DNA of 64,000 nucleotides from Hibiscus mutabilis (taxonomy: Eukaryota; Streptophyta; Magnoliopsida; Malvales; Malvaceae), in contig CM033718.1 in assembly GCA_019671005.1 (NCBI GenBank), forward strand, positions 28,536,508 to 28,600,507, written 5' to 3'. Below the pieces are notes generated by a model that was given only the letters and a program-made list of their open reading frames with translations, searched no databases and had not been told where the DNA came from. This document shows, piece by piece, positions 45,486-57,445 of this stretch. Position 1 is the stretch's first letter. Each line of letters starts with the position of its first letter. Made by a program: the position numbers and the translations under genes.

Positions 45486-46862
45486 GGGTTAACTACTAGA
45501 ATGGTCACTTATGTTTCTCCCAGTACAAATTTGATCACCGATTCTCAAAAATGACCAGTAAGGTCACTTACGTTTTCGGGGTAAGATCACTCAGCCATTT
45601 GTAGCCAGGGTAAACTACTGCAATGGCCACTTACATTTATCCTATGTACATTTCTCGTCTCTGATTTTAAATACTAAACGTTATGGTCACTATTGAAAAA
45701 GTTTATTTCTAGTTTCACCCTTGAATTTTTAAAAATTCATTTTCAACCCTAAAACTTTGCTATTTCTTAAATGACCAAGAATCTGCCCACTCCAGCTCTG
45801 CTTCTTCCGAATGTTGTGTTGGTTTTATTGTGATCTGCAAAGAGGTTTTCATGGTCCTTTCTTGCTGTTATTGCTGCTTCTGTTGTGAAGGTAACTCTAA
45901 AATCTAAATTCCCTCCCCCCCCCCCCTTTTTTACTTTTTTCCCGGGAAAATTTGGTTGAAATATTAGTTCTTTTAGTATGGGTTTTTGATTTTATGCTGT
46001 TTATGGTGTTTCTAGACTTGGGCTTTTGAGTTTACTCGATTTTGGTGTCTCTCCTTTAGTATATAGGTTGTGCTTTGTGAGGTTCTTCATTCAATAATTC
46101 AAGCTTAGCAATTCAGTGCAAATTGTCTTGAGTATGTGTTAACAAATTTCTTTGTGTTTCTGTCTTAAACGGGAAGTCTTGCAGCAAGTTAATTGTCCTC
46201 CTTTTCTTAATATTTTACTTAATTAAATTGTTCAGTCATTCAAATAGTATTTTTAACTTTTCCATATAGCTTGGTATTCTGAATCTATGAAAATTGAGCT
46301 CTGTTTGGTACACTCTCAACCTTGAATTGTTTTGATAAAATGAAAGTGAATTGACCAAACAAGGAAAACCTGCTTTTGCTCCTAAAATTGGAGATATAAA
46401 CTTGGGTTAACTACTGGAAATAAGAAGAAGAATGGAGATATAAACCTGGGTTAACTACTGGAAACAAGGAAAACCTGCTTTTGCTCCTAAAATTGGAGAT
46501 ATAAGCTTGAGTTGAAGAAGAAGAATGGAAATTAGAAGAGCAAAGTTTTAAGGTTGAAAATGAATTTTTAAAAATTCAAGGGTGAAATTAAAAATAAACC
46601 TTTTCAATAGTGATTATAACATTTAATTTTTAAAACCGGGGACCAAAAATATGCATAGGATAAACGTAAGTGACCATTGCAGTAGTATACCTTTATTTTT
46701 TACTGCCAGATCATCAAATCGTCAACGTTTAACGGCAATAAATATTTAAGTGATCAAAATTTTACACCCAAAAACGTAAGTGATCTTATTGGTCGTTTTT
46801 AAGAATCGATGACCAACCCTATAATAGAGGGAAATATAAGCGACGATCCAAGTAATTAACCC
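45486..46862. mobile_element. non-autonomous DNA transposon with long inverted ends and 8-bp target duplication
   Basis: The element is 1377 bp, starting GGGTTAACTACT and ending AGTAATTAACCC. The ends are inverted repeats for roughly 280-330 bp (for example GGTCACTTACGTTTT near 45573 against AAAAACGTAAGTGATC near 46770). It is flanked on both sides by AACTTAAA (45478-45485 and 46863-46870). The middle (45780-46530) has no transposase; it looks like gene-derived UTR or intron sequence with a C-run at 45915-45926. An 8-bp duplication suggests hAT, a 9-bp one would suggest Mutator; the superfamily is open. Confidence 0.8.
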
Positions 46863-47189
46863 AACTTAAAAATTGTCAAATCAATCTAAAGCTGATACAG
46901 CTCAGGACTAATAAAAGGTTTAGGGAGTACTTTAAGTGGTGTCGCTTTCACATTTGCCAAGCTAGCGCTCTCAGTCATATCCACTGGTTGGCCATCAGGT
47001 GTGTAAATATATTTATATTTAAAATTAATTACAAAAGTTAATACATTTTTTTTATAACCACCAACATCTAATTTATTAAATGAATAATCCGGATCAAGTA
47101 CTCCATAGTCACATTATGAGGTCAACTTAATTTACTTCATTCATAACACCAAGACTTGAACATTTAATTTTATTTAAGAGATATAGTGC

Positions 47190-48660
47190 ATTATCCCTAG
47201 GGTTCTTAACGGGGTGGGGTAGGAATAATTTTGCATTCTCCACTCTGTCTCCAACACCTTTAAATACTTTGAGTATTTTTCGTCCTCATATTCTCACCGT
47301 GAGGACCCTATAAGTTTCATAGAATCCTCATAAAAAACAAAATTTATTACCTTACTACCCAAAAAATATAATAAATTTTAGTTTACAAGTCATATATTGA
47401 TTATAGTTAAAATATTCAAATCTTAATATATTAGAACAAATGTTCTACATTAAATCTCTAAAATTATAAATTTAAATGATATATTTTGTAAATGGGGTAT
47501 ATTAGTAAATGGGAGGCGAAATTTTTACGATATCTATTATTAGTGGCCCATTTTTTATATTTGATATTTGGTAAATCTCCGCTGCCTATTTTTTAATATT
47601 TGATATTAGGATTTAATTTTTTTAATTCTTATTATGGGTTTTATTCTTAAATTTTAATTCTTTCAATATTTTTATTAGGGTCTAAATTTTTTACGATATT
47701 TGTTATTAGGTGGTCAATTTTTTAACACCGGTTATTAGGAGTCTATTTGTTATTAAGGGTCCAATTTTTTTGCAATACTTGTTACTAGAGGTCCAATTTT
47801 TCAATACTTGTTATTAGAGTTTAATTTTTTCCAATATTTGTTATTAGGAGTCTAATTTTTTCTCAATACTTGTTATTAAGAGCCTATTTTTTCTAACATT
47901 TGGTTTCAGGGACATACTATTAAATTTTATTTTTCCCAATACTTGTTATTAGATACCCAATTTGTTTAATACTTGTTATTAGGGACATACTCTTAAATTT
48001 TGATATTAGGGGTCCGATTTTTTTCTAACATCTATTTTTAGGGACATACCCTTAAAATGTTTTTTTTCTAATACTTGTTATTAGAGACAAATTTTTTTCT
48101 AATACATTTTATTAGATACATATTGTTAAAATTTAATATTAGCGCTCTAGTTTTTTCACAATATTTATTATTAAGTGTCCATTTTTTCTCGATACTTGTT
48201 ATTTAGGGCCTATTTTTTCTAATGTTTATTTTTAGGGACATACTCTTAAAATTTATTTTTTCCAATATTTGTTATCAGAGACCCAATTTTTTCTAATATA
48301 TGTTATTAAGGACATACTCTTAAAATTTAATATTTAGAGTCCAATTTTTCACAATATTTGTTACTAGGGGTCTACTCCTAAAATTTAATTTTTTAATATT
48401 TGTTATTAGGGGTCTACTCCTAAAATTCAATTTTTAAATATTTGTTACTAAGGGTCCAATTTTTTTCTAATACTTGTAATCGGAGTCTAATTTTTCTAAT
48501 ATTTATTATTAGGGGCATGCTCTTAAAATTTAATTTTTTTAATACTTGTTATTAGAAACCATTTTTTTGCTAATACTTGTTATTAGGGGCATATTTTTAA
48601 AATTTATTTTTTATACTTATTGATAGGGGCCTAATTTTTAGATTCGTCCTAAGGCCATCA
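47190..48660. repeat. degenerate minisatellite between two copies of a GGGGTGG...-type repeat
   Basis: About 47520-48650 consists of irregular units of roughly 30-60 bp around the words TTGTTATTAGGGG, TCCAATTTTTT and TCTAATACTTG. On both sides are diverged direct copies of another repeat (47205-47470 and 48663-48905: TTTTGCATTCYCCACTCTG). No coding sequence is present. The array could have grown by slippage inside that element. Confidence 0.7.
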
Positions 48661-49765
48661 AAATTAGGGGTGGCAACGGGGATGATCGGGGACGGTTTTG
48701 CATTCCCCACTCTGCCCCCAACACTTGCAGGTACAGTTTTAGGGAATCCCCATTAAACCTTTCAAGGATTTTTTGTCCCTATACCATCTCTTACGGATCC
48801 CCACGATTTTCAGTTAATCCTCATACCTAAAAAATAAACATAACTTAATACATTAAAACAAATACCCAACATTAAATCTCCAAAATTACAAACATAAAAG
48901 ATAAATTTAGTTTTACCAAACAACAAACAAATCATTTCAAAACTATAAAACATGACTTAAATATTAACCGTTGAAACATGGCAGCCCGCACTAGCTTTAA
49001 AGAAAATATGCGACTAATAATCTATATTTCCAAATTATGATCTGTTTTTTCTAAAAGGAACTAGATTCGATAATCTTTTCAACCATATAAATTACCTCTT
49101 CTAATTTTACTCGTACAATTTATGGTGAATTTTTGAATTCACTGTTATTGTTGTTTTTAGAAACAATATGTTGTCTTTTCTTTTGACCTTTGCTCACTCA
49201 AAAATTAATAATTCCTAATATATAACTCGAAATCAAGAACCGTTTGTTTTAAACGAATCTAGACTTTCGTATGATTATAGAAATATAAAGCTCACTTCCT
49301 AATTTATCTTTTATAATTTTTGGTAGATTTTTCAAAGTCATTGCTAAATTTTTTTAAGAAATATGTTGCCAAATTTTTATGACATGTCAACATTTAAATA
49401 TTCACATCATTTAGAATACATATAGAAATCGACCATCGTATATTTTAAACAAAACTAGACTAAACCATGTTTACAACAATATATAGACAACGTTCTAATT
49501 ATTTTTATAGAATTTGCGAAAAATTGACAAACTTACTCTAGTCAGCCATACTCAGGTGAGAATAGATTTTTGATGAAAAATCGGTAAATCACCCTTATGG
49601 CTATCAAACTTTGTAAAATATGGGATCTCTGCGAATATTTTTTGGAGATCCCTACGGTGATTTATACGGGTATGGTTCGATTATCCCTACGGTTCGGTTA
49701 TCTCCACCATTCGGATATAACAATCCCCGTCCACATCCCAATTTGAGCTTCTGTTATAAAACTTC

Positions 49766-52700
49766 TGTAACACCCCTTTTCCACACAAAATACGAGTCAG
49801 AGATGTTACATTACTAATGCCTTACCTTGTTTTGTACGTATACGTTTCATCATCAAAACTGATTAATTCTCTATCATTTAGTTCAATTTCTTGCATCATA
49901 CTCTACTTGCAGATAAATAATTACATGCCCACTAGAAATTATCATAAGCTAGAATATCTTACTGATGTTTTGTAGATTGAAGCTTGATCAGCAAGCTCGA
50001 CTCCTCTTCAAATACTCCACCTTAACCTACGTGTGAATCAAACACACGCTAAGCATGAAACTTAGTGAGGCAAAAGATGAGAACATATAATACACGGTCT
50101 AATGCATGATACTTTCCAAAAACATGATATTTAAAAATAAAAAAAATTGCATACTTCGTAATACCAGAATATAGCCCAAGGTAAAAATTAATTACTTTAA
50201 AAGTACCATTCTTTATTGCTTGCAGACACAATAAAGTGCCTATAACATATATGACACTTTAAAGTGCTGATAACTTTATGTTACACATTGAAGTGTCAAT
50301 AACCTTATAATACTCTTCAAGTGTCATTAACTCGTAGAATGCCTTATATGGTTAATGGTACCTTAAAACCAACTAACCAACTTATACGATTGATGGTGCC
50401 TTTAAACCAACTAACCAACTTATAAGGTTGATGGTGCCTTTAAACCAACTAACCAACTTATATGGTTGATGCTGCCTTTAAACCAACTAACCAACTTATA
50501 TGACTGGTGATGCCTTTAAATCACCTAATCCATAATCGAATAATATATTTTAACATGTCCATAAGACAACTCATCATAACTTATTGCATTGTCAATAACT
50601 CGTAGACATAATTGTGTCAGAAGCTGTAAGTCTCTAAGAGTATACCTCAATATTGTCTAACTTAATATTACATTACCAAGGGCAACCTTAAAAACAATTC
50701 CTACAATTAAAGGCAAGTAACACAATATCCATACATACATCACTTAAAACATTTTATATTAGAGCAGTTCATACCCCAATATGCTTTATAATATTCATGG
50801 TATACTATCATAACCTGTAAATCATTAAAATAAAGTATCATGCTAAAAACATATATGCACTCACCTGGGCCATTTATTAGCTTGATTCACTAAATTCTAC
50901 TCGATTCCTTTCCTTTATAGAACCTCGAACCTTCCTTGATTCGAACTTGACTTCATTAACCACATGAATAAGATAAGATACTTGTTAGATTTAAATCTAA
51001 CAATACTTTAACCATGTTGTCTAATATAATCATTCGAATATAAAATCTCCAAATATTTTCCCTTCTTCCTTGTATTGTTCAAAAACTCATTATGGTCCCT
51101 AGTGACCAATTTAAACTTCCAATAATTCTTCCGTGCTTACTAACTAACATTTAAACACAAAATGTTTCAAATTCCATTTTCGGACTGCTTGCGCTACCTT
51201 CAAAGATTCACTTATACCGGGTAGAATACATATCGGATCTTAATTTTCTTTATACTGGAGAAACTAGATTCGATAAAGGTTCTAATGGTATAAGCCACAT
51301 AAATTAATAAAATCTACAAAAATTATGAAAATTCCCCAAACTCCCGTCACAGACTGTCCAGGCAGAAAACTGCTCTGTAAATTTTTTGACCTTCATTCGA
51401 TTAAAAATCCATATCTTTTAACTCGGAACTCGAAATCAGTTTCTGTTTGTTGGAAACGAAACTAGACGAACACATATTTACAACGGTATAAAATTCATCA
51501 TCTAACCAGTTTTGTAGAATTTATGGTGATTTTTCGAAGTCACTGTCAGAATTCAATCTTCTACACAGCCTTCCATAATACTTCTAATTTATACTAATCT
51601 AACTTCTCTTCTTTTCCTCTTTTTCTTTATCAATCCAAAACAGTCCCTCACATTCCAAATATGTTCATTTTGGCACTAAAATACCAAAATAATCAAATTT
51701 GATCACAATCTCATCAATTCTAATGCTAGAATAAATTTCACAATAATTCCCTTATATTTTCAATTCTAACCGAATTGATCACTTGGAATAACAAAGAGAA
51801 TTTAATCATTATAACATCAAAACAAGACTTATAACTTCACCATTCATTCATTTTCATCCTTAATTCAATTCCCTAACCAAATTCCCAAAACTTAGGGTTT
51901 GGGTTTATGTTCTTGAACATAAAATAAATTCCAAGTCAAGCTTGTTTTCATGTCTACAACATCAAATTTACACAAATCCATCCTTAACCCTAACATGTTT
52001 CATGAAATTCCAACTTCTCTCTCTTCAAGAACATGAGTTATTCTTCATGTTACCATGCAATATTACTACCAAAATGTAAAGAATCAAGCATAGAACAATT
52101 TATTCTAAAAGAACATACCTTGATTCTAACTTAATCCTTCCAAATCAAGCTTGAAAAATTGAGTTTTCTTCTTTCTCTCCTTTTTCTCTAACTCACGGCA
52201 ATGTTGGATAAAATGAACAAATTTTTGTTCAATTTTTATCTTAATAATATCTTAATTTTATCTAATTTGACCACTTGTCCATATTAAAATGAATATTAAA
52301 TTCATTTTAATCAAATGTACTAATTTGCCCTCTAAATGAGCTCATATTTACAAGTCTTCTTTAAAATTGCCACTCCATTAAATTTGAACCAATTTGGTTC
52401 CTTCACAACCGGCCACTTCCAAAGAAAATCATAAAATTTGTATTCGATCCAATTATCCGGTAATCACCTAATACGATCTTCCATTGATCGAACTATCGAA
52501 TCTAATCCAAAAATCTCATATTTTCTCAATTCCATAAATACCATTTTATGATTTTCCATGGCTTATGGAACAGTCTCTGAAATTGAAATTTCGATTCGAT
52601 CTGATTTCCTGATATTCATTAAATACTCCTACTGCGATTTTACCTTTACCGAGCTATCAGATTTATTCCAAAAATTCCATATTTCTATATTTGAGAAATA

Positions 52701-53163
52701 AACACCATCATCTCATACAAACTTCCTTTCCCAAGGACTTGGACTGAATTTTTCTAGCTCAGTCTATTATTCCGATAATTAACAAAAACCCTCATAAAAT
52801 AAAATTTCTCCTTGAAATCCTTTATCATAAATCCATTCGAATATTCTTTACTCTTACTAAGTCCAAAATATCGATCAGACACACTTTTATGAAACCTTTC
52901 CGAAGGTCACCCATCCTTGTAATTCTCTGGCTTGAGCACGCTTAATAATTTTATTCGATCCAAATTTGATACCTTCTACTGCATCGTAATTCTTAAAATG
53001 GATATCAAGGTACTTATTTCGATCGATTCACTCTTATACTGAATAAAATTACTTATTGGGGAAATTTACACTTTAGTCCCCAAACTTTTCCAAAGTTTCT
53101 ACTTTAACCCCCAAACTTCCTAAATTTACATTTTGGTCACTAGCCAAAATTTGGGATATTACA
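49766..53163 (-). mobile_element. solo LTR of a Tekay/Del-like Ty3 element (3.4 kb)
   Basis: On the + strand it runs from TGTAACACCCC (49766) to TTGGGATATTACA (53163) with inverted TG...CA ends. It is flanked by ACTTC (49761-49765) and ACTTT (53164-53168), a 5-bp target duplication with one change. No internal retroelement region is present, so two LTRs recombined to one. Related blocks at 12004-13391 set the family. The orientation is judged minus by comparison with the LTR at 57446. The interior contains a 38-bp tandem repeat at 50377-50530 and no genes. Confidence 0.82.
50377..50530. repeat. 38-bp minisatellite inside the solo LTR
   Basis: CCAACTTA recurs at 50377, 50415, 50453 and 50491, exactly 38 bp apart, within units containing GATGGTGCCTTTAAACCAAC. 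Just upstream, shorter AAGTGTCAATAACC-type repeats (about 50260-50335) show that this part of the LTR is prone to tandem growth. Confidence 0.85.
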
Positions 53164-53277
53164 ACTTTCCTCATCCCTCTCCCTGTGGATGAAGATTTCA
53201 ATTATTCCCTATACCCATTGGTTCAGATCCTCACCGTTTTCGGTTATTCCACACCCGATTGCCACCCTTAATTAAAA

Positions 53278-53505
53278 TCTTAGAAACGAGCATGTTCATG
53301 GATCCTCGTGGGGATTTATACGAGTACGGTTCGAGGATCCCCATGGAAAGAATATAGAAATCCTCATCCATATCCTTATTTGAGCTTTGAGGATAAAATT
53401 CCTTTGCCATTGTCCCCGTGGGTGAAGATTTCGGTTTTTTCACATCTCGTTAATTCGAATCCACATGATTTTCAGTTATTCCCCATTCAATTGTCACCCA
53501 TACTC
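53278..53505. repeat. partial second copy of the GGGGTGGCAA-ended element, without the LTR
   Basis: The sequence from ATGGATCCTCGTGGGGATTT to CAATTGTCACCC matches 49620-49765 joined to 53169-53272. It passes straight through the point where the solo LTR lies in the other copy, so it serves as an empty-site reference. The open frames on either strand here are chance. Confidence 0.7.
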
Positions 53506-54059
53506 ATCTCACTAACCAACTGGTTGGTATTGTTGGTACAAGTTAATACATTGAAAATACAACAAACTAATTAATAAAATTTATTATAAATTCGTTTTTA
53601 AATCATTCGTGTAAATGTAGATAAAAAATAAAATATAGAAGTAATTTACATTTATTTTTATTTATTTATTATATTCCATTGTTTTTTATTTCATATTTAA
53701 AATATTATATTAGTAAGATATAATAAAATTTATTAATTTAATTAATCATAAAATAATATAAAGTGAATGGCTATGTGTCTTTGAAATTAGTGTGTATATG
53801 TATTAGTGCAAACTGAAATCTTAAAATACGACTCCACATATATTTGGGCTTTGAATAAGATGCAACTTGTGCGTAGATGACAATATAACGTCTAATTTCC
53901 GGCACTTTATATTATTTCCATCTTATTCACTTAGTAAGCTATGGTGTCTTTATTTTATTTATTATTTTTTGAAAGGTTATTTTATTTATTTTTAGTTTGT
54001 TTTGTTACTATGATTTCTTTATTTTTCTTTTTCTAACTTCGGTTTTGGCGGTATACAAT
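53506..54059. other. AT-rich intergenic DNA
   Basis: No gene, repeat array or clear element was recognised here. The segment lies between the GGGGTGGCAA-type copy and the next inverted-repeat element. Confidence 0.5.
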
Positions 54060-55234
54060 TTTTTAGGCTAAACTACTTATTTAGTATCCCATCTATATTT
54101 ATATATTTTTTTGGTACCTTAATTTTTTTTTAAAAATTTGATACCAAACATTATGTTTTGTTTTTATTTTGGTATATTCGCATTTAAAATTAACGAAAAT
54201 AGTGATATAACTTGGTTTAATGACAGTTTTAGTCTAAAAATTTATACAATTTATCAACTTATTTTAAAATTCTATCAATTTAAACATCATTTTAATTTTT
54301 TAGATTAAAAATATAAGTTTCTTCTTTTCCTCAAACCTGTTCATATTATTTTTGGGTTTCAACAGAAGTATGAGAAGAAGAAAACTGAGAAATCTACACC
54401 TTTTGGACATGAATATATGGATTGGTTTCAAAATCAAACCCTTCTATTAGAGGAATAGAGGTCGGTGCTAAAGTCTGACAACAAATGAATGAGCCTCCCG
54501 TCTACTGTTTTCTCGAATTTTAATCGAATTATCTGTTGGTTATGATCAACACGGGTTCGTCTACCTCCATTGGTTCTTTTTTATTATTTTTATTTGGTTT
54601 TTGACAAAAAAAAAATCAAGTCTGGTTAAAAATTCTCTCGAAGCTCAAATTCAAAAGAGATTCTGAACCTGAACCGTGGAAGGGGAAAAGAATATGATCC
54701 AGTACAATTTTATTCACGATGACCAAACACTTACACAAATACCTACAAAGCACCGTACAAACAAAAACACTCGCTGTGCATTGTTTTCTAGAAGTGATTT
54801 TAAAGTCAAAAGTACTTTTGAGGCTAACAATAATTTAGAACAACATGTAGCTTGTCGCTCTAAAAATGCATTTTAGTTTAGTTTGAAGAAAATTATTTTT
54901 TTAATAGGCTGAAATTTTTGTCTTTTAATTTTTTTAGAAGTATTTTAGTATATCTAAGCACTTATTTTCGTTTATATCATCAAATTTTTTATATATATTT
55001 TAAAACAATAATTAAAATAGACATTTTATTAAAAATATGTCTTCAGAGTAATATTAAACAATCTTATTTCAAACAAATAATGTTTAAAATAAATATTTTA
55101 TTTACTTTTAACGACAATCATTTCTCAAAAGCACTTCCCCACCTAACTTTTCAGAAACAATGCTGGCATATTACACACAACCATGCCTAAGTCAACATAA
55201 ACTACACACAGGTAATACGCAACATAGTTGCAAC

Positions 55235-55305
<71 letters not shown>

Positions 55306-55570
55306 CCTAAGAAGCATTCGACTGGAAGAAAAATAAGAAATTTATACTTTTACTTCAAAAATTTAAATGATGTTTAAATTGATAGAATTTTATACTAAAT
55401 TGATAGATTGTATAAGTTTCTAAACTAAAAATGTTATTAAACCAAGCCATATCACCATTTATGTTAATTTTAAATGATGGAGGTACCAAATAGAAACGAA
55501 ATGTAATGTTAGGTTCTATTTTACCAAAAATAATTAATTGAGGTATCTGTAAAACTAATATTTGATTTTA
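54060..55570. mobile_element. element with about 250-bp inverted ends and an internal (TTA)n tract
   Basis: The left arm (about 54100-54320: TGGTACCTTAATTT, TTAAAATTAACGAAAATAG, ATCAATTTAAACATCAT) is the approximate reverse complement of 55320-55560 (ATGATGTTTAAATTGAT, TTAATTTTAAATGATGGAGG). The inside includes the block shared with 44010-44640 and a perfect or near-perfect (TTA)n run at about 55235-55303. No transposase frame exists. The ends could not be fixed to the base. Confidence 0.55.
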
Positions 55571-55599
55571 ATATAACAATGATTTCAATGACCAATTTG

Positions 55600-56811
55600 T
55601 AAAATTGGATAAATTATTAAGTACTCTAAAAGACTCACAAAATAACAAGGATTCGAACTTCAAATTGTATCTAAGACAAAAACTAAAGCCCCAAATATTT
55701 TCTAAGTGTTTTCGTACTCAAATAGCCAAATTTGGTCTAGGAGTATCAATATGCTCTTAGTCGTATCGATATAGATTTTTGCTACTGGAAAACGTTTTTA
55801 TACTTAATGGCTATTGGGTATCGATACACATGTAGCCGTATCAGTATGCCATTCAACCTAGGAACAATATTGTTCTTTGAGTATCGGTATGACTTTATGC
55901 ATACCAATATGGGGTGTTAAGATTTTGAAAATCTTTTGTAATAAATTTTTGACCGTTGCCTTGTCAATTTATTGGAACCATAAATATGAAAAGTTGTTAT
56001 AGCGTACCTATACCCTCTTAAGAGTATCGATAGAATTTTACATTCTCAACTTTCTCAGATTCCAATGAGCAAAATTGGTATCGATATGGCTTAGCTCGTA
56101 CCGATATTCTTTTGTAAGATACACTATTCGTACTGATATGCTTTCTCGCGTATCGATACCACTTTGTACAATGACTCTTTCTTCTTATAGCAGTACCGAT
56201 ACGGAAAGCCCGCATACCGATACCGAGGGTTGGCAGACAACATCTATTGCAGGGAAAATGCAGCCCAACAGCTATATTAATGATCTCAACTACCCAAACG
56301 GTTAGAAATCAATGAGAGGATATATAATCAAGTCTCCAAAGCTACAACAACAACAATTGAACAAGTCTCAAGCATTCAAGGACAAATCCAATAATCTTTG
56401 AGCATATTATAATCAAATCTTGTAACCCTCTTGAGAGTGCGTATTTGTAATCTTTTTTTCAAGTTTTGGGTTTGAGTGAGCTTTGTAATTGGGCAAACAT
56501 TTACCTTTGAGAGGATTTCTCAGTTTGCTATTTCTTTTCTTGTAAAAGAGTGTTTTATCAAAGCTTTGGGGTAGAAGCGTTGATTGTGTAATGGTTTCCT
56601 CTTGAGCCTAGAAAAATGGAAGAAATTCTTAGTAGATTTCAGAAAATCCTTAGTGGGAAGCTAAGGTAGTGGGTTTAAACCTTGTTAGAAGGTTGAACCA
56701 TTATAAATCTCTTGTGTCTCAATTTTTTATCTTTCAATTTGCTTACCTTCAATTTTTAAATTACCAATTCAGCCCCTCTTAGCCACTCCACATCGATTGA
56801 CTATCCTAACA
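55600..56811 (+). repeat. 5' LTR of a Ty1/copia element (start uncertain)
   Basis: The LTR end is ATCCTAACA at 56811, two bases before the primer-binding site. Upstream is typical LTR-like sequence with tandem CAA words (CAACAACAACAATTG at 56344) and a T-rich 3' part. No LTR start was found, so 55600 is only an outer estimate. A cluster of GTATCGATAC-like words lies at 55745-56225. Confidence 0.55.
55745..56225. repeat. cluster of GTATCGATAC-like words in the copia LTR
   Basis: About 14 near-copies of the palindrome GTAYCGRTAC occur in 480 bp (for example about 55765, 55810, 55880, 56024, 56069, 56096, 56149, 56194 and 56214). Spacing is irregular (about 20-50 bp), so this is a dispersed motif and not a simple tandem array. 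It could be a protein-binding element in the LTR promoter; this is inference. Confidence 0.65.
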
Positions 56812-56813
56812 AT

Positions 56814-56826
56814 TGGTATTAGAGCC
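56814..56826 (+). promoter_or_regulatory. primer-binding site of the Ty1/copia element
   Basis: TGGTATTAGAGCC differs by one transition (C to T) from TGGTATCAGAGC, the common plant site complementary to initiator tRNA-Met. It lies two bases after the LTR end and 71 bases before the gag start. Confidence 0.85.
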
Positions 56827-56896
56827 ACACTTATTGGAAGGATTAACATCCTCTTGAGTTGATCCAAAGGAGTTTTGATCAATAAACAAACAAGCA

Positions 56897-57445
56897 ATGG
56901 CCTCTACTTCCAAGAACAACCTCTATGAGTCTCAATCTATCTCCAAACCGCCTTATTTTAGTAGGGATAACTATCTTTATTAGATGAATCGTATGAGGCT
57001 CTTCATCAAATCCAACGAATACCTTCTTTAGGATGTAGTAGAAGATGAACCGTCTATTCCGGTGAAGAGAGAAAAAGATCGGCTCATTCCTAAGTCCAAG
57101 GAAGAGATGACCGATGAAGATCGGAGGAAGTTGCAAGTAAATGACAAAGCAATGCACATGCTCTTTTGTGCTCTTGGACCGGATGAGTACTCAAAGATGT
57201 CTTCTTGCACAAGTGCAAAGGAGATATGAGACAAGCTCGAAGTTACATACAAGGGCACCAACGATGTCAAGGAGACCAAGATTGGACTCCTCAATTTGAG
57301 TTATGAGAACTTCAAAATGGAATCGGATGAGGACATCACTAAGATGTTCGATAGATTCTCCATAATCGTCAATGGGCTTAAAGGTTTTGAAAAATTCATT
57401 CCAGAAGGCAAGCATGTTTAGAAGCTTATCTACTCTCTTCTTGAG
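56897..57445 (+). pseudogene. copia gag, first part, with in-frame stops
   Basis: Reading from ATG 56897 gives a copia-type gag (UBN2-like): KPPYFSRDNYLY, VNDKAMHMLFCALGPDEY, YKGTNDVKETKIGLLNLSYE, MFDRFSIIVNGL. Stops lie at 56981 (TAG), 57029 (TAG), 57227 (TGA) and 57419 (TAG). The first three sit where the family has Trp, so each is a TGG that lost one G to A. The frame otherwise has no shifts. It is cut at 57445 by an LTR insertion and resumes at 61170. Confidence 0.85.

Larger units (their letters stand above)
48662..53272. mobile_element. GGGGTGGCAA-ended element with nested LTR insertions
   Basis: The left end AGGGGTGGCAACGGGG (48663) is mirrored by GATTGCCACCCTT (53260-53272). These look like terminal inverted repeats of a small DNA element, perhaps hAT-like. 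Inside are an LTR fragment related to the Tekay-like family (about 48960-49560, AACTAGATTCGATAATC) and the complete solo LTR 49766-53163. The flanks AAAATTA and AATTAAAA are similar but not an exact target duplication. Confidence 0.45.
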
